Origin: an unidentified bacterial endosymbiont
GTDB taxonomy: Bacteria > Pseudomonadota > Gammaproteobacteria > Enterobacterales > G038960095
Assembly: GCF_918320885.1 (NCBI RefSeq)
Contig: NZ_OU907312.1
Location: forward strand, 434,001-498,000
Length of the DNA: 64,000 bases
Direction: 5' to 3'
Below, piece by piece: positions 53,062-64,000 of the stretch (the stretch's first letter is position 1; the number at the start of each line of letters is the position of its first letter). The notes below the pieces were generated by a model that was given only the letters and a program-made list of their open reading frames with translations, searched no databases and had not been told where the DNA came from. Made by a program: the position numbers and the translations under genes.

Positions 53062-53532
53062 ATGAATTTGAATGCCACGCTACTCGGTCAGGCGATCGCT
53101 TTTGTTTTGTTTGTTTTGTTTTGCATGAAATATGTTTGGCCACCATTGTTAGCTGCCATTGAGGCACGTCAGCAGCTGATTGCCGAAGGATTAGCTGCCG
53201 CTGAGGAGGCAAAAAAAGCCTTGAAGTTGGCGCAATCTGAAGGGGCGGTTCAACTGCTAAAAGCTAAAAATCAAGCGCAAGTCATCATTGATCAGGCCAA
53301 TAGACAGCGGACTCAGATCCTGGAGGAAGCGAAAATCAAAGCGCAGCGAGAGCGCACCAAGATTTTAGCGCAAGCTCGGGTTGACGCGGAGCAGATCTGT
53401 AAGCGTGAGCATGAAGCGCTACGTCAACAGTTTGGGCAATTGGTGGTGCTGGCTACCGAGAAATTAATCAATTGTACGCTAGATAGCGATACCAGCCAGC
53501 AGATCGTGGAACAGCTGGTGGCGGAACTGTAG
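53062..53532 (+). CDS. atpF: ATP synthase Fo subunit b
   Basis: Subunit b is part of the peripheral stalk. It has one N-terminal membrane helix ([20 protein letters not shown], residues 13-32) and a long Ala/Lys/Glu-rich coiled coil. It is 156 residues as in E. coli, and AAGGAGG precedes the ATG. Confidence 0.97.
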   Translation: MNLNATLLGQAIAFVLFVLFCMKYVWPPLLAAIEARQQLIAEGLAAAEEAKKALKLAQSEGAVQLLKAKNQAQVIIDQANRQRTQILEEAKIKAQRERTKILAQARVDAEQICKREHEALRQQFGQLVVLATEKLINCTLDSDTSQQIVEQLVAEL

Positions 53533-53559
53533 GGTGGCTAAATCCGTGGGAAAGAGGTT

Positions 53560-54096
53560 TTGATGATGGAACTGCTCGGTGTTGCACGCCCTTACGCCAC
53601 CGCCGCCTTTGAATTTGCGCGCTTGCAGAAAGACATTGACCATTGGCAGCACCTGCTCCGTTTTGCGGCACAGGTGAGCAGCGATCCCCAGATGGTCAGG
53701 CTATTGACCAATCCGTTAACGGCTGCTCTAGGCGCTGATCTCTTACAGGAAATTTGTCAAACAGCGCTGGATACCTACGCGAAAAATTTCCTGCGACTGA
53801 TGGCACAAAACGGTCGCTTAATGGCGCTACCCATGGTTTGGAAACAATTTACGGCGTTGCAGCAAGCTTATGAGCAACAGGTCACGGTTGAAGTGATAGC
53901 AGCCGCTTCTTTAACCAGCGAGCAGCTGCAACGGCTGAGCACCGCATTAACTCGGCGGTTAGCTTGCGGTGTCACCTTACAATGCCGCGTCGATCCCACC
54001 TTATTAGCTGGCCTAATGATTCGTCTAGGAGATTGGAGCATTGATGGCAGTGTCCGGGGCCGGCTCAATCGATTAGCACAGCAGTTGCAGGCTTAA
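53560..54096 (+). CDS. atpH: ATP synthase F1 subunit delta
   Basis: Delta links the F1 head to the peripheral stalk. The protein begins with VARPYATAAFEFARLQKDID and the C-terminal part contains RVDPTLLAGLMIRLGDWSID near 147, a family motif. The length of 178 is one above E. coli. The ATG is preceded by AAGAGG. Confidence 0.96.
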   Translation: MMMELLGVARPYATAAFEFARLQKDIDHWQHLLRFAAQVSSDPQMVRLLTNPLTAALGADLLQEICQTALDTYAKNFLRLMAQNGRLMALPMVWKQFTALQQAYEQQVTVEVIAAASLTSEQLQRLSTALTRRLACGVTLQCRVDPTLLAGLMIRLGDWSIDGSVRGRLNRLAQQLQA

Positions 54097-54111
54097 AAGA
54101 GAGAATAAACC

Positions 54112-55653
54112 ATGCCACTGAATCCGAACGAGATTAGTGAACTGATTCAACAACGGATTGCTCAGTTCAATATTAGTAGTGAATTAACCCATCAAGGCAC
54201 GATTGTGGCCGTTTATGATGGCATTATCCGTATTCATGGCCTGTCTGAAGTGATGCAAGGTGAGGTGATACAACTGCCTGGAGAGCGCTATGCGCTGGCG
54301 CTTAACTTAGAGCGAGATGCGGTGGGTGCTGTGGTCATGGGGCCCTACGCCGATCTAGTGGAGGGGATGACGGTTCGGAGTACTGGTCGGGGGTTGGAAG
54401 TACCAGTGGGCCACGGGTTACTCGGGCGTGTGTTGAATACTTTAGGTCAACCTATTGATGGAAAAGGTAGCCTCGACTATGACCATTATGCCCCAGTTGA
54501 GGTGATAGCACCTGGCGTCATTGAGCGTCAATCGGTGGATCAGCCGCTACAGACTGGCTATAAAGCCATTGATTCCATGGTACCGATTGGCCGAGGACAG
54601 CGTGAGCTGATCATTGGCGATCGGCAAACGGGAAAAACCGCGTTGGCCATCGATACCATTATCAATCAACGTCATTCAGGTATTCACTGTATCTACGTGG
54701 CGATTGGTCAAAAAGCTTCTACCGTGGCTGATGTAGTGCGACAATTGGAAGAGCATGGGGCTTTGGCCCATACGATTGTTGTGGTGGCTTCGGCTGCGGA
54801 ATCTGCCGCTTTACAATATTTGGCCCCTTATGCGGGCTGTACCATGGGTGAATATTTTCGCGATCGGGGTGGAGATGCCTTGATTGTTTATGATGATCTC
54901 TCTAAACAAGCGGTGGCTTATCGGCAGATTTCTCTGCTATTACGGCGTCCACCTGGGCGTGAAGCCTTTCCTGGGGATATCTTTTATATTCACTCACGTC
55001 TGCTAGAACGGGCAGCTCGGGTTAGTCCAGCCTATGTAGAGACGTTTACTCAGGGTAAAGTCAAAGGACGTAGCGGTTCATTAACGGCACTGCCCATTGT
55101 TGAAACCCAAGAGGGCGATGTTTCAGCGTTTGTCCCGACCAATGTTATTTCGATTACTGATGGGCAGATTTTTCTGGAAAATACCCTATTCAATGCTGGA
55201 ATCCGTCCAGCGATTAATCCCGGGATTTCAGTCTCTCGGGTGGGTGGTGCGGCACAAAGCAAACTGATTCGCCGGCTGTCTGGTGGGGTACGCACGGCAT
55301 TGGCGCAGTATCGGGAACTGGCCGCTTTTTCACAATTTGCTGCTGATTTGGATGAGATCACCCGTAAGCAGTTAGCGCATGGTCAGAAGGTGACAGAGCT
55401 GTTAAAGCAGTCACGCTATGCACCGCTGTCGATTGCTGGCCAGGCCCTGCTGCTGTTTGCGGTAGAACATCACTATTTAGAGCAGGTTCCGGTTACCGAG
55501 ATCCAAAATTTTGAAAAGGCGTTGCTCAGTTATGCGCAGCGGGAATACTCCCAGTTTTATAACCAAATTAGCGTGACTGGCGTGTACGATAAGCTGGTTG
55601 AAAAGACCCTCAAGCAGATCCTCGAGGCTTTTAAGACAGGACACACCTGGTGA
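54112..55653 (+). CDS. atpA: ATP synthase F1 subunit alpha
   Basis: Alpha carries the non-catalytic nucleotide site and the Arg finger of F1. The P-loop is GDRQTGKT at residues 169-176, [20 protein letters not shown] near 269 and the [20 protein letters not shown] region (Arg finger) near 372. The 513 residues equal E. coli. [16 protein letters not shown] starts the protein. Confidence 0.98.
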   Translation: MPLNPNEISELIQQRIAQFNISSELTHQGTIVAVYDGIIRIHGLSEVMQGEVIQLPGERYALALNLERDAVGAVVMGPYADLVEGMTVRSTGRGLEVPVGHGLLGRVLNTLGQPIDGKGSLDYDHYAPVEVIAPGVIERQSVDQPLQTGYKAIDSMVPIGRGQRELIIGDRQTGKTALAIDTIINQRHSGIHCIYVAIGQKASTVADVVRQLEEHGALAHTIVVVASAAESAALQYLAPYAGCTMGEYFRDRGGDALIVYDDLSKQAVAYRQISLLLRRPPGREAFPGDIFYIHSRLLERAARVSPAYVETFTQGKVKGRSGSLTALPIVETQEGDVSAFVPTNVISITDGQIFLENTLFNAGIRPAINPGISVSRVGGAAQSKLIRRLSGGVRTALAQYRELAAFSQFAADLDEITRKQLAHGQKVTELLKQSRYAPLSIAGQALLLFAVEHHYLEQVPVTEIQNFEKALLSYAQREYSQFYNQISVTGVYDKLVEKTLKQILEAFKTGHTW

Positions 55654-55707
55654 GTAGCGGTGCCATAGGGAGTCGAGGGTGGTTTTTCAGTGAGGCAGTG
55701 AGGCACG

Positions 55708-56571
55708 ATGTCCAGTAAAAAAGAGATCCATAGTAAGATTGGCAGCGTGCGCAATACTCAAACCATGACTCAAGCAATGAAAACCATGGCGAGATCTAAA
55801 ATGGCAAAAACCCAAGTGCAGATGGCGACCAGTCGTCCCTATGCCCAGGCCATTCGTTCGGTCATTGGCCATATTGCCTTGGCAGATCTAGCTTATCAAC
55901 CTCCTTACTTAGAAGTGCGACCAGTCAACCGGGTCGGCTTCTTGGTGGTAGCCAGTGATCGTGGCCTATGTGGTGGATTGAATACCAAGGTATTCAAAAA
56001 ATTATTAGAGGAGATCCATCACTGGACTGAGCAGGAAGTTGCCGTAGAGTTGGCGCTGATTGGTGCCAAAGCGATCACTTTTTTCAATACGACTGGGATC
56101 CCAGTCGTCGCCCAGATCGAGGGATTGGGTGACCATCCACAGTTGGCCGATTTGATTGGCGTGGTGACGGCGGCGCTCGCTGCCTATCACCAACAAAAGT
56201 GGGATCGCCTCTACCTAGTTTACAATAAATTCGTCAACAGCTTGCGACAGAGTGTCCAGATAGAGTGCTTATTACCACTCCCGAAGGCCCCTGAAGGGGT
56301 CGCACACCCAGGGAATTGGGACTATCTGTATGAACCCTCACCGCAGATCTTGTTAGAGACTTTACTGTCACGTTTTATCGAGTCGCAAGTGTATCAAGCC
56401 GTCGTGGAAAATTTGGCTTGTGAACAGGCTGCTCGGATGGTTGCCATGCAAACGGCCACGGACAACGCCGGCGATTTAATCGAGGAGCTACAGCGCCTCT
56501 ATAATGAAAAGCGTCAGGCCAGTATTACCCAAGAGCTGAATGAAATTGTCGCAGGGGCTTCGGCTATTTAG
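55708..56571 (+). CDS. atpG: ATP synthase F1 subunit gamma
   Basis: Gamma is the rotating central shaft. The N-terminal helix contains KIGSVRNTQTMTQAMKTMAR (residues 11-30), the middle VASDRGLCGGLNTKVFKKLL, and the C-terminal helix LQRLYNEKRQASITQELNEI with the end VAGASAI. Length is 287, as in E. coli. A 54-base gap separates it from atpA. Confidence 0.97.
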   Translation: MSSKKEIHSKIGSVRNTQTMTQAMKTMARSKMAKTQVQMATSRPYAQAIRSVIGHIALADLAYQPPYLEVRPVNRVGFLVVASDRGLCGGLNTKVFKKLLEEIHHWTEQEVAVELALIGAKAITFFNTTGIPVVAQIEGLGDHPQLADLIGVVTAALAAYHQQKWDRLYLVYNKFVNSLRQSVQIECLLPLPKAPEGVAHPGNWDYLYEPSPQILLETLLSRFIESQVYQAVVENLACEQAARMVAMQTATDNAGDLIEELQRLYNEKRQASITQELNEIVAGASAI

Positions 56572-56583
56572 TCACATCGTTAA

Positions 56584-57978
<1,395 letters not shown>

Positions 57979-57999
57979 TTGCTGAAGCGAAGAGGATCT

Positions 58000-58428
58000 A
58001 TGGTGGCGGCAACCTTTCAATTAGCAGTGGTGAGTGCAGAGCAGCAGCTGTTTTCTGGCGTCGTGAATAAGATCCGCATCACGGGGATTCAAGGTGAGTT
58101 GGGGATTTATCCGAATCACGCCCCGTTATTAACGGCTATCAAGCCTGGGATGGTGGCGCTATCGATCCCGCACGCTCCAGAGGAGCGCTTTATCTATCTC
58201 TCTGGAGGCGTGCTGGAGGTCCAACCGTGGATGGTTACGGTGCTGGCGGACACTGCCATTCGGGGGGAAGAGTTAGATGAAGCGAGAGCGCTACAGGCGA
58301 AGCAACAGGCAGAACAACAGATCCATCATTTCCATGGCGATCGCAGTTATGCACAAGCGACCGCTGAGTTGGCGAAAGCTTTGGCTCAATTAAGAGTGAT
58401 TGAGCTGGTCAAAAAAACGCGGCAGTAA
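58000..58428 (+). CDS. atpC: ATP synthase F1 subunit epsilon
   Basis: Epsilon is part of the rotor and an inhibitor of ATP hydrolysis. [20 protein letters not shown] begins it, with [20 protein letters not shown] and [20 protein letters not shown] following, and the C-terminal helices. The start ATG at 58000 has AGAGG four bases upstream and gives 142 residues (139 in E. coli); the frame is open to a TTG at 57979. It ends the eight-gene operon. Confidence 0.96.
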   Translation: MVAATFQLAVVSAEQQLFSGVVNKIRITGIQGELGIYPNHAPLLTAIKPGMVALSIPHAPEERFIYLSGGVLEVQPWMVTVLADTAIRGEELDEARALQAKQQAEQQIHHFHGDRSYAQATAELAKALAQLRVIELVKKTRQ

Positions 58429-58434
58429 CCCCTG

Positions 58435-59823
58435 ATGCTGCCAGCGATTGCTTATACGGTGAGTGCGGTGATTTTAGCGGCTGGCCGTGGCAGTCGCATG
58501 CACTCAGCACAACCTAAGGTGCTACATCCCCTAGCCGGCAAAGCGTTGGTTCAGCACGTCATTGATACCGCTTGGCAACTGCCGATTGAGCAGTGTTATC
58601 TGGTCTATGGGCAGGCGGGTGAGCAGCTACAAGCACACTTAGGCACACAGCCACTGCAGTGGGTGCAGCAAGCCTCACCGCGGGGTACCGGCGATGCTGT
58701 ACGCCAGGTACTCCCCTATTGGCAGGGAGAACAGGCCCTACTAGTCCTCTATGGGGATGTCCCTTTAATCACCCCTGAGACTTTACAGCAGCTATTACGT
58801 GCTAAACCAGCAGGGGGGATCAGCCTACTGACTGCTGAAGTGGCGGATCCAACGGGTTATGGTCGGATCTGCCGCGCTGATCAACAGGTGGTGGGGATTG
58901 TTGAACACCAGGAAGCGGATCTGCAACAGCGGCAGATCCGGGAGATCAATAGCGGCATACTGGTCGCCGACGTCGCTGATTTACAACGATGGTTAGGGCA
59001 GCTATCCAATCATAATGCTGCCCAAGAGTTTTATCTTACTGATATTATCGCCTTGGCCTACGCAGAAGGGCGACCCATTGAAACAGTTCAGCCAGCTTTA
59101 CAGTGGGAAATTAGCGGGGTCAATGATCGGCAGCAACTAGCTCAGTTAGAGCGTCGTTATCAGTTGTTACAAGCTGAGCGACTGTTGCTGGCTGGGGTGA
59201 CGCTGTCTGATCCTAGTCGATTTGATCTCCGAGGAGCGTTGATCCATGGGCAGGATGTCGTCATTGACAGCAATGTCCTCTTACAAGGCCAAGTGGTCTT
59301 AGGCGATAGAGTCACCATTGGTGTTGGATCTATCCTGAGTAACTGCACGATTGGTGATGATTGCCAAATCAAACCCTATACCCTGATTGAAGAGAGTCGC
59401 CTTGGCAATGGTTGCACCGTGGGACCCTTTGCCCGTTTACGGCCAGGCAATGAACTGCAGGCCTCCGCCAGCATTGGTAATTTTATTGAGCTCAAGCAGT
59501 GTCGGATCGGATCGGGCTCCAAAGCGGGTCATTTCGGCTACCTAGGCAATGCTGAGATTGGCACGGGCGTGAACATTGGTGCTGGGACCATCACCTGTAA
59601 CTACAATGGCGCTGATAAATTGACAACGGTGCTGGGTGATGGGGTATTTATTGGGGCCGGCAGCCAACTGGTGGCCCCTATCAGCATTGGCGCTAATGCC
59701 ACCATCGGCGCTGGGACCACGGTGACGCAAGCTGTTGCCCAAGAGGAGCTGGTCATTCGCCGAACGCCTCAGACGCATATACAGGGCTGGCAGCGGCCAG
59801 GACGCGCTGCTAAAAAAAGATGA
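58435..59823 (+). CDS. glmU: bifunctional GlcNAc-1-P uridyltransferase / GlcN-1-P acetyltransferase
   Basis: GlmU makes UDP-GlcNAc, the precursor of peptidoglycan and LPS. The N-terminal uridyltransferase has [20 protein letters not shown] (residues 11-30), where the canonical GTRM is [17 protein letters not shown] near 104 is the metal site. The C-terminal left-handed beta-helix has hexapeptide repeats including [12 protein letters not shown] and [16 protein letters not shown]. The length is 462 against 456. The start is seven bases after atpC and glmS follows, as in E. coli. Confidence 0.97.
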   Translation: MLPAIAYTVSAVILAAGRGSRMHSAQPKVLHPLAGKALVQHVIDTAWQLPIEQCYLVYGQAGEQLQAHLGTQPLQWVQQASPRGTGDAVRQVLPYWQGEQALLVLYGDVPLITPETLQQLLRAKPAGGISLLTAEVADPTGYGRICRADQQVVGIVEHQEADLQQRQIREINSGILVADVADLQRWLGQLSNHNAAQEFYLTDIIALAYAEGRPIETVQPALQWEISGVNDRQQLAQLERRYQLLQAERLLLAGVTLSDPSRFDLRGALIHGQDVVIDSNVLLQGQVVLGDRVTIGVGSILSNCTIGDDCQIKPYTLIEESRLGNGCTVGPFARLRPGNELQASASIGNFIELKQCRIGSGSKAGHFGYLGNAEIGTGVNIGAGTITCNYNGADKLTTVLGDGVFIGAGSQLVAPISIGANATIGAGTTVTQAVAQEELVIRRTPQTHIQGWQRPGRAAKKR

Positions 59824-59884
59824 TCAGCCACTCTAATCCTTCTCAGTTCTCATCACTTCTGTCGCTATTAAAGGTGTAAAAGCT

Positions 59885-61750
59885 ATGTGTGGAATTATTG
59901 CAGCCGTGGCGCAACGGGATGTCGTCGGTTGGTTATTGGCCGGCTTGGCACGCCTAGAATATCGTGGTTATGATTCGGCAGGCCTTGCGATAGTGGATTC
60001 ACAAGGCAAGTTACAACGGATCCGGCGGGTTGGCAAGGTTCAAACCTTGACCGCTGCCGTTCAGCAGGCTGGGCTGCAGGGTCACTGCGGGATGGCCCAT
60101 ACCCGTTGGGCTACCCATGGACCCTTGACTGAAGTGAATGCCCATCCCCACCTGAGCCAGTCGATTGCCGTGGTACATAATGGCATTATTGAAAATCATC
60201 AGATATTGCGGGGGCAATTACAACAACGGGGCTACCGGTTTACTTCAGCTACTGATAGCGAAGTGATTGCCCATTTAGTGCATTGGGAGCAACAGCAGCA
60301 CCTGGCTCAGCAGGCCGAGGGTGGGGGTTCAACCGCCCCTTTGAAGTTGCGTACCGCCGTTCAGCGGGTGATCCCGCAATTACAGGGCAGTTATGGAATT
60401 GTCGTCCTAGATAGCCAGGATCCAACGTGCTTAGTGGCTGTACGCTGTGGTAGTCCTTTGGTGATTGGGTGTAGTGAAACAGCTCACTGTATTGCCTCGG
60501 ATCAATTCGCTTTACCCGCTGTGATGCGCCAAGTTATTTTCCTGCAGGAGGGGGATCTGGCTGAGATCACGGATCAGCAGCTCACCCTCTGGGATCACCG
60601 GGGGCAGCCAGTGGTGCGTCCATGGGTGGAGGCCGCCGTGGAAGAGCACCTCAGTAAGGGTGCTTACCAACACTACATGCAGAAAGAGCTGTATGAGCAG
60701 CCGTCGGCTATTCGTCGCACATTAGCTGGACGCCTCACCGCTGATCGTATCGATTTAAGTGAACTGGGGGAGAGGGCAGAGCACTGTTTGCAGCAAGCGC
60801 AGCATGTACAGATTGTTGCCTGTGGCACCGCTTATCATGCAGGACTGGTTGCTCGGTACTGGTTTGAAGCGGTGGCAAAAATACCCTGTGATGTGGAGAT
60901 AGCATCGGAGTTTCGTTATCGACAGCCGATGGTCCGTCAAAATAGTCTGCTCATCGTGCTGTCACAATCTGGCGAGACCGCCGATACGCTGGCAGCCTTA
61001 CGATTGAGCCAAAGTATGGGCTATTTGGGAAGCTTAGCTTTGTGTAATAACGCCGGCTCCACCTTGGTACGAGAGAGTGATTTTTCCCTGATAACACATG
61101 CTGGGCGAGAAATAGGCGTTGCTTCCACCAAAGCCTTTACCACGCAATTGGTTTTGTTACTGCTGCTGGTCGCCCGGTTGGGTCGGTTACGCGGGATGAC
61201 GCTACAGCAGGAGCAGGCAGTGGTCGTGGCGTTACACACCTTGCCTGAGCGAATGGAACAGCTGCTGCAGTTAGATAAAGCGGTGGAAGCGTTAGCCACC
61301 CAATTAGTGCCTGATCGGCATATGATGTTTGTCGGGCGTGGGGTGCACTATCCGGTTGCCATGGAGGGTGCTTTAAAGCTGAAGGAGCTGGCCTATCTGC
61401 CTGCCGAAGCTTATGCTGCCGGCGAATTAAAACATGGGCCACTCGCCCTGATTGATGCGCAGATGCCGGTGATTGTATTAGCACCCTGTGATGAACTGTC
61501 GGAAAAATTGCAATCCAATATTGAAGAGCTCTGCGCTCGTGGGGGGCGGCTCTATCTGTTAGCTGATGAGCGGCTTGCCATCATGGAACACCCGGCACTC
61601 ACCTGGATAGCGTTGCCAGCGATGGAGCCCCTGATGTCGCCAATACTCTATACGGTTCCTTTGCAGCTGCTAGCCTATTATATTGCCTTGATGAAGGGTG
61701 CCGATATTGATCAACCTCGTCATTTAGCCAAATCAGTCACCGTCGAGTAA
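59885..61750 (+). CDS. glmS: glucosamine-6-phosphate synthase
   Basis: GlmS converts fructose 6-phosphate and glutamine to glucosamine 6-phosphate. The N-terminal nucleophile Cys follows the initiator Met in MCGIIAAVAQ; YRGYDSAGLA and HTRWATHG complete the glutaminase domain. The SIS domains hold CGTAYHAG, SQSGETADTLAAL and the C-terminal LAKSVTVE. The length is 621 against 609, with an insertion near residues 140-155. In E. coli GlmZ/GlmY RNAs control this gene; I did not find them here. Confidence 0.97.
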   Translation: MCGIIAAVAQRDVVGWLLAGLARLEYRGYDSAGLAIVDSQGKLQRIRRVGKVQTLTAAVQQAGLQGHCGMAHTRWATHGPLTEVNAHPHLSQSIAVVHNGIIENHQILRGQLQQRGYRFTSATDSEVIAHLVHWEQQQHLAQQAEGGGSTAPLKLRTAVQRVIPQLQGSYGIVVLDSQDPTCLVAVRCGSPLVIGCSETAHCIASDQFALPAVMRQVIFLQEGDLAEITDQQLTLWDHRGQPVVRPWVEAAVEEHLSKGAYQHYMQKELYEQPSAIRRTLAGRLTADRIDLSELGERAEHCLQQAQHVQIVACGTAYHAGLVARYWFEAVAKIPCDVEIASEFRYRQPMVRQNSLLIVLSQSGETADTLAALRLSQSMGYLGSLALCNNAGSTLVRESDFSLITHAGREIGVASTKAFTTQLVLLLLLVARLGRLRGMTLQQEQAVVVALHTLPERMEQLLQLDKAVEALATQLVPDRHMMFVGRGVHYPVAMEGALKLKELAYLPAEAYAAGELKHGPLALIDAQMPVIVLAPCDELSEKLQSNIEELCARGGRLYLLADERLAIMEHPALTWIALPAMEPLMSPILYTVPLQLLAYYIALMKGADIDQPRHLAKSVTVE

Positions 61751-61807
61751 AGGCTTGTCGTCTCAATCCATCAAGCGCTTTGAATGAGTAGTGGGGGGTA
61801 GGAATTC

Positions 61808-62542
61808 GTGAAGGTGCATCGACTATTAGGGGTCAATATTGACCATATTGCGACATTGCGCAATCTCCGGGGGGGGGGCTACCCTGATCCACTACAGGCA
61901 CTGTTCATCGCCGAGCAGGCGGGTGCCGATAGCATCACCGTGCATCTCCGAGAGGATCGTCGTCACATCACCGACCAGGATCTGATCCGCCTCCGTGATG
62001 CCGTGCAGACACGACTGAATTTAGAGATGGCCGCCACGGAAGAGATGATAGCCATCGCCTGCACACTCAAGCCGCATCAATGCTGTTTGGTCCCAGAAAG
62101 GCGCCAGGAGCAGACCACGGAGTGTGGTTTAGACGTTATCCGCTATCAAGAAGCGATTACCTCGGCAGTCAAGCGGCTATCGGCGGCAGGCATTCAGGTG
62201 GCACTCTTTATTGATCCAGATCAGCGTCAAGTGGAAGCTGCAGTGGCTACGGGGGCTTCGGCCATTGAGCTGCACACCGGTGCCTATGCCAGCAGTAGCT
62301 TAGCAATGCGCCCGCTAGCGTTGACCTTGTTAGCGCAAATGGCTGACTATGCCGTAGGCCGAGGCCTACGGGTGAACGCTGGGCATGGACTTCATTATCA
62401 CAATGTACAACCCATTGCGTCGCTAGCAACGCTGCAGGAGCTGAATATTGGCCATGCCATTGTGGCACGTGCCGTGATGCAGGGACTGGCCAGCGCTGTT
62501 GCGGAGATGAAACGTCTGATATGCGAAGCCCCTGATCGATGA
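61808..62542 (+). CDS. pdxJ: pyridoxine 5'-phosphate synthase
   Basis: PdxJ joins deoxyxylulose phosphate and 3-amino-1-hydroxyacetone phosphate in vitamin B6 synthesis. It begins [20 protein letters not shown] (residues 6-25), and [31 protein letters not shown] and [19 protein letters not shown] follow. The length is 244 against 243. The start codon is GTG. It overlaps acpS by four bases, as in E. coli, but recO and era are not upstream. Confidence 0.97.
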   Translation: MKVHRLLGVNIDHIATLRNLRGGGYPDPLQALFIAEQAGADSITVHLREDRRHITDQDLIRLRDAVQTRLNLEMAATEEMIAIACTLKPHQCCLVPERRQEQTTECGLDVIRYQEAITSAVKRLSAAGIQVALFIDPDQRQVEAAVATGASAIELHTGAYASSSLAMRPLALTLLAQMADYAVGRGLRVNAGHGLHYHNVQPIASLATLQELNIGHAIVARAVMQGLASAVAEMKRLICEAPDR

Positions 62543-62919
62543 GTGTAATGGGATTGGGCACTGATATTGTAGAGATTGCTCGTATTGAAGCACTCTCCCT
62601 GCGTTACGGGAGTCGTTTAGCCCAGCGGCTGTTAAGTCCGCACGAATGGAACTACTACCAACAGTGCCGTCAGCCGATCCGCTTTCTAGCCAGGCGCTTT
62701 GCCGTGAAGGAAGCGGCTGCCAAGGCCTTAGGCATTGGCATTCGACAGGGGATTGCTTTTTGTGATTTTGAGATACAGAACAATGCGTTGGGTAAACCCT
62801 GTTTGGTATTGCACCGACGGGCAGCAGAGGTCGCTCGACAGCACGGGGTGACGCGGCATTGGGTCTCTATTGCTGATGAGCGGCGTTATGCCATTGCTAC
62901 AGTACTATTGGAGTGTTAG
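62539..62919 (+). CDS. acpS: holo-ACP synthase
   Basis: AcpS attaches 4'-phosphopantetheine to acyl carrier protein. The magnesium-binding motifs [13 protein letters not shown] at residue 5 and [14 protein letters not shown] near 51 are intact. The length is 126 residues as in E. coli. It begins inside the pdxJ stop (ATGA) and ends four bases before the convergent HPt gene. Confidence 0.97.
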   Translation: MSVMGLGTDIVEIARIEALSLRYGSRLAQRLLSPHEWNYYQQCRQPIRFLARRFAVKEAAAKALGIGIRQGIAFCDFEIQNNALGKPCLVLHRRAAEVARQHGVTRHWVSIADERRYAIATVLLEC

Positions 62920-62923
62920 GTGA

Positions 62924-63433
62924 TCAGAACAGCCCTGTCACTAGCAGAGCGCTGGCTTGTTCAATCGCGGTGAATTCATCTAATAGCGCCAACCACTCTG
63001 GGATCAAGGCCTGCGGATCACTCCCTTGTCGTAGCTGCGATTCCAGGGTGTAGCAGAGCACACTTAACCTAGGAACGCCGCTATAGAGAGTGCCGCCGTG
63101 CAGTTTATGAACCCAATCCAGGATATCGGGCGTCTCGACGCCCCGGAGCAGCCGTTGGACTTGTTGGCTTACTTGCGGTAGAAAATTAAGGAGCAATTGG
63201 AGTAATTCACGGGCTAACGGTGCTTGATTAGCCGCCCGTTGCAAAGCGAGGGGCCAGTCTAGGCTTTGCAACACCGGGTTCTGAGGGTGTTCACCTCTGA
63301 GAGGAGTCGCCTGCTGCAGTGGCAGCATCGAGTCAATCGCAGTGAGCGGTGCTAATCGCTTGTTTGGTGTGGTTTTCAACAGTGTGGTCGCGTGGTGCGG
63401 TAAAGCACAGGGTTTGGATTGCGACTCCATCAC
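62924..63433 (-). CDS. orphan HPt domain protein, BarA C-terminus-like
   Basis: The C-terminal 110 residues of this 169-residue protein match the phosphotransfer (HPt) domain at the end of BarA, the sensor of the BarA/UvrY (GacS/GacA) system: DWPLALQRAANQAPLAREL (59-77), VHKLHGGTLYSGVPRLSVLC (108-127) with phosphoacceptor His109, then a helical tail. No kinase or receiver domain is present, and the first 55 residues are unrelated and low-complexity. The start is a GTG at 63433 or ATG at 63430 with AGGAG upstream, so it looks expressed rather than a fragment. It lies convergent to acpS, a position not known for barA in E. coli. Confidence 0.75.
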   Translation of the reverse strand: MMESQSKPCALPHHATTLLKTTPNKRLAPLTAIDSMLPLQQATPLRGEHPQNPVLQSLDWPLALQRAANQAPLARELLQLLLNFLPQVSQQVQRLLRGVETPDILDWVHKLHGGTLYSGVPRLSVLCYTLESQLRQGSDPQALIPEWLALLDEFTAIEQASALLVTGLF

Positions 63434-63786
63434 TACGACACTCCTATCATGTATAATTATTATCTATATATTTTTGATGTTTAATTTATCACGTTATCAG
63501 GTAAGTTAGCATCAATTTTCGCTCATTACCACCCTCCGTTGATACGTCCAGCAGACTGCTTCGGTTCATGGATCATTGTTAAATTTTAGGGGGCGTGGAT
63601 ACGATGAGTGGGAAAGTAGAGGCCAGCGTTAGATCTCAATGTGGCACAGTTTTACTATATCGGTGTGCATTCTAGCTTTGAAGATGCGACGTGGCACCAC
63701 AAATAACCGGATAGTAGTTTCTGACACCCACCCGGGTATGCTATTTTAGGCAGTGACTATCATCACTCCAATTGAGTATCCCTTCT
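63434..63786. other. intergenic region between the HPt gene and pckA
   Basis: This 353-base gap has an AT-rich stretch at 63450-63495, probably the promoter area of the HPt gene. A frame of 28 codons at 63620-63706 (including LNVAQFYYIGVHSSFEDATW) reads like the end of a protein but has no start, and I do not recognise it. A palindrome ACCCGGGT and a TATTTT lie at about 63735-63756, perhaps part of the pckA promoter. Confidence 0.4.
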
Positions 63787-64000
63787 ATGAAGCTAGACGC
63801 GATCACTCCCCTGATCGATTTAAGCGGCTATGGCATTCAGGCTAGCACCGAGATTATCTATAATCCCAGTTATCACCAACTCTTCGTCGAAGAGACCCAG
63901 CCTGAGTTAACAGGCTACCAGCGAGCAACCGTGACGAGCTTAGGTGCTGTTGCGGTGGATACCGGTATTTTTACCGGTCGCTCGCCAAAAGATAAGTATC
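63787..64000 (+). CDS. pckA: phosphoenolpyruvate carboxykinase (ATP), 5' part
   Basis: PckA converts oxaloacetate to phosphoenolpyruvate at the start of gluconeogenesis. The first 71 residues match E. coli: [20 protein letters not shown], then [20 protein letters not shown] near 52, with the substrate-binding Arg in TGRSPKD. The rest runs beyond the window. Together with fbp this supports a gluconeogenic capability. Confidence 0.95.
   Translation, partial: MKLDAITPLIDLSGYGIQASTEIIYNPSYHQLFVEETQPELTGYQRATVTSLGAVAVDTGIFTGRSPKDKY

Overview
The window is a stretch of gammaproteobacterial chromosome that clearly resembles Enterobacterales. Evidence for this is the S10-spc-alpha ribosomal gene order, the 16S/23S/5S rRNA sequence with tRNA-Ile and tRNA-Ala in the spacer, and conserved pairs known from Escherichia coli: lrp/trxB-cydD-cydC, sspA-sspB, lonH (ycbZ)-fabA, glmU-glmS after the atp operon, pdxJ-acpS, thiB-thiP-thiQ. 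The order is compacted and rearranged compared with E. coli. yiiQ and yiiR are missing between tpiA and fpr, yihI and spf between hemN and engB, rplM-rpsI before sspA, and atpI before atpB. Together with an insertion-sequence remnant, ankyrin-repeat proteins and decayed frames, this suggests a host-associated bacterium with a partly reduced genome. I infer this and cannot name the species.

Layout: 1-5.7 kb holds a decayed frame, tpiA, fpr, an Rpn-type nuclease, a transposase remnant, hemN and engB. 5.7-19.6 kb is one unbroken block of ribosomal protein genes with secY and rpoA (S10, spc and alpha operons), all on the plus strand. An rRNA operon with its own promoter follows at 19.6-24.9 kb. 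25-34.2 kb carries an AT-rich reductase-like gene, an ABC exporter, priA, sspAB, an ankyrin protein, rlmJ and lrp. 34.5-39 kb is trxB-cydDC. 39.2-42.8 kb is an accessory island with two effector-like genes, one of which joins ankyrin repeats to a putative zinc metalloprotease. 42.9-46.7 kb has lonH, fabA, tRNA-Pro, an Rrf2-type regulator and a small Mu-type DNA-binding protein. 46.8-50.2 kb is the TPP-riboswitch-controlled thiamine transporter operon. 50.2-58.4 kb has fbp, ppa and the whole F1Fo ATP synthase. 58.4-64 kb has glmU, glmS, pdxJ, acpS, an orphan BarA-like phosphotransfer protein and the start of pckA.

The core genes describe a cell with full translation, Sec secretion, proton-driven ATP synthesis, cytochrome bd assembly, gluconeogenic steps (fbp, pckA, tpiA), amino-sugar synthesis and thiamine uptake. 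The most unusual parts are the ankyrin/metalloprotease island at 39.2-42.8 kb, the isolated BarA-like HPt protein at 62.9-63.4 kb, the second ankyrin gene with an inverted repeat in its leader at 31.7-32.5 kb, and a perfect 14-bp inverted repeat inside thiP.
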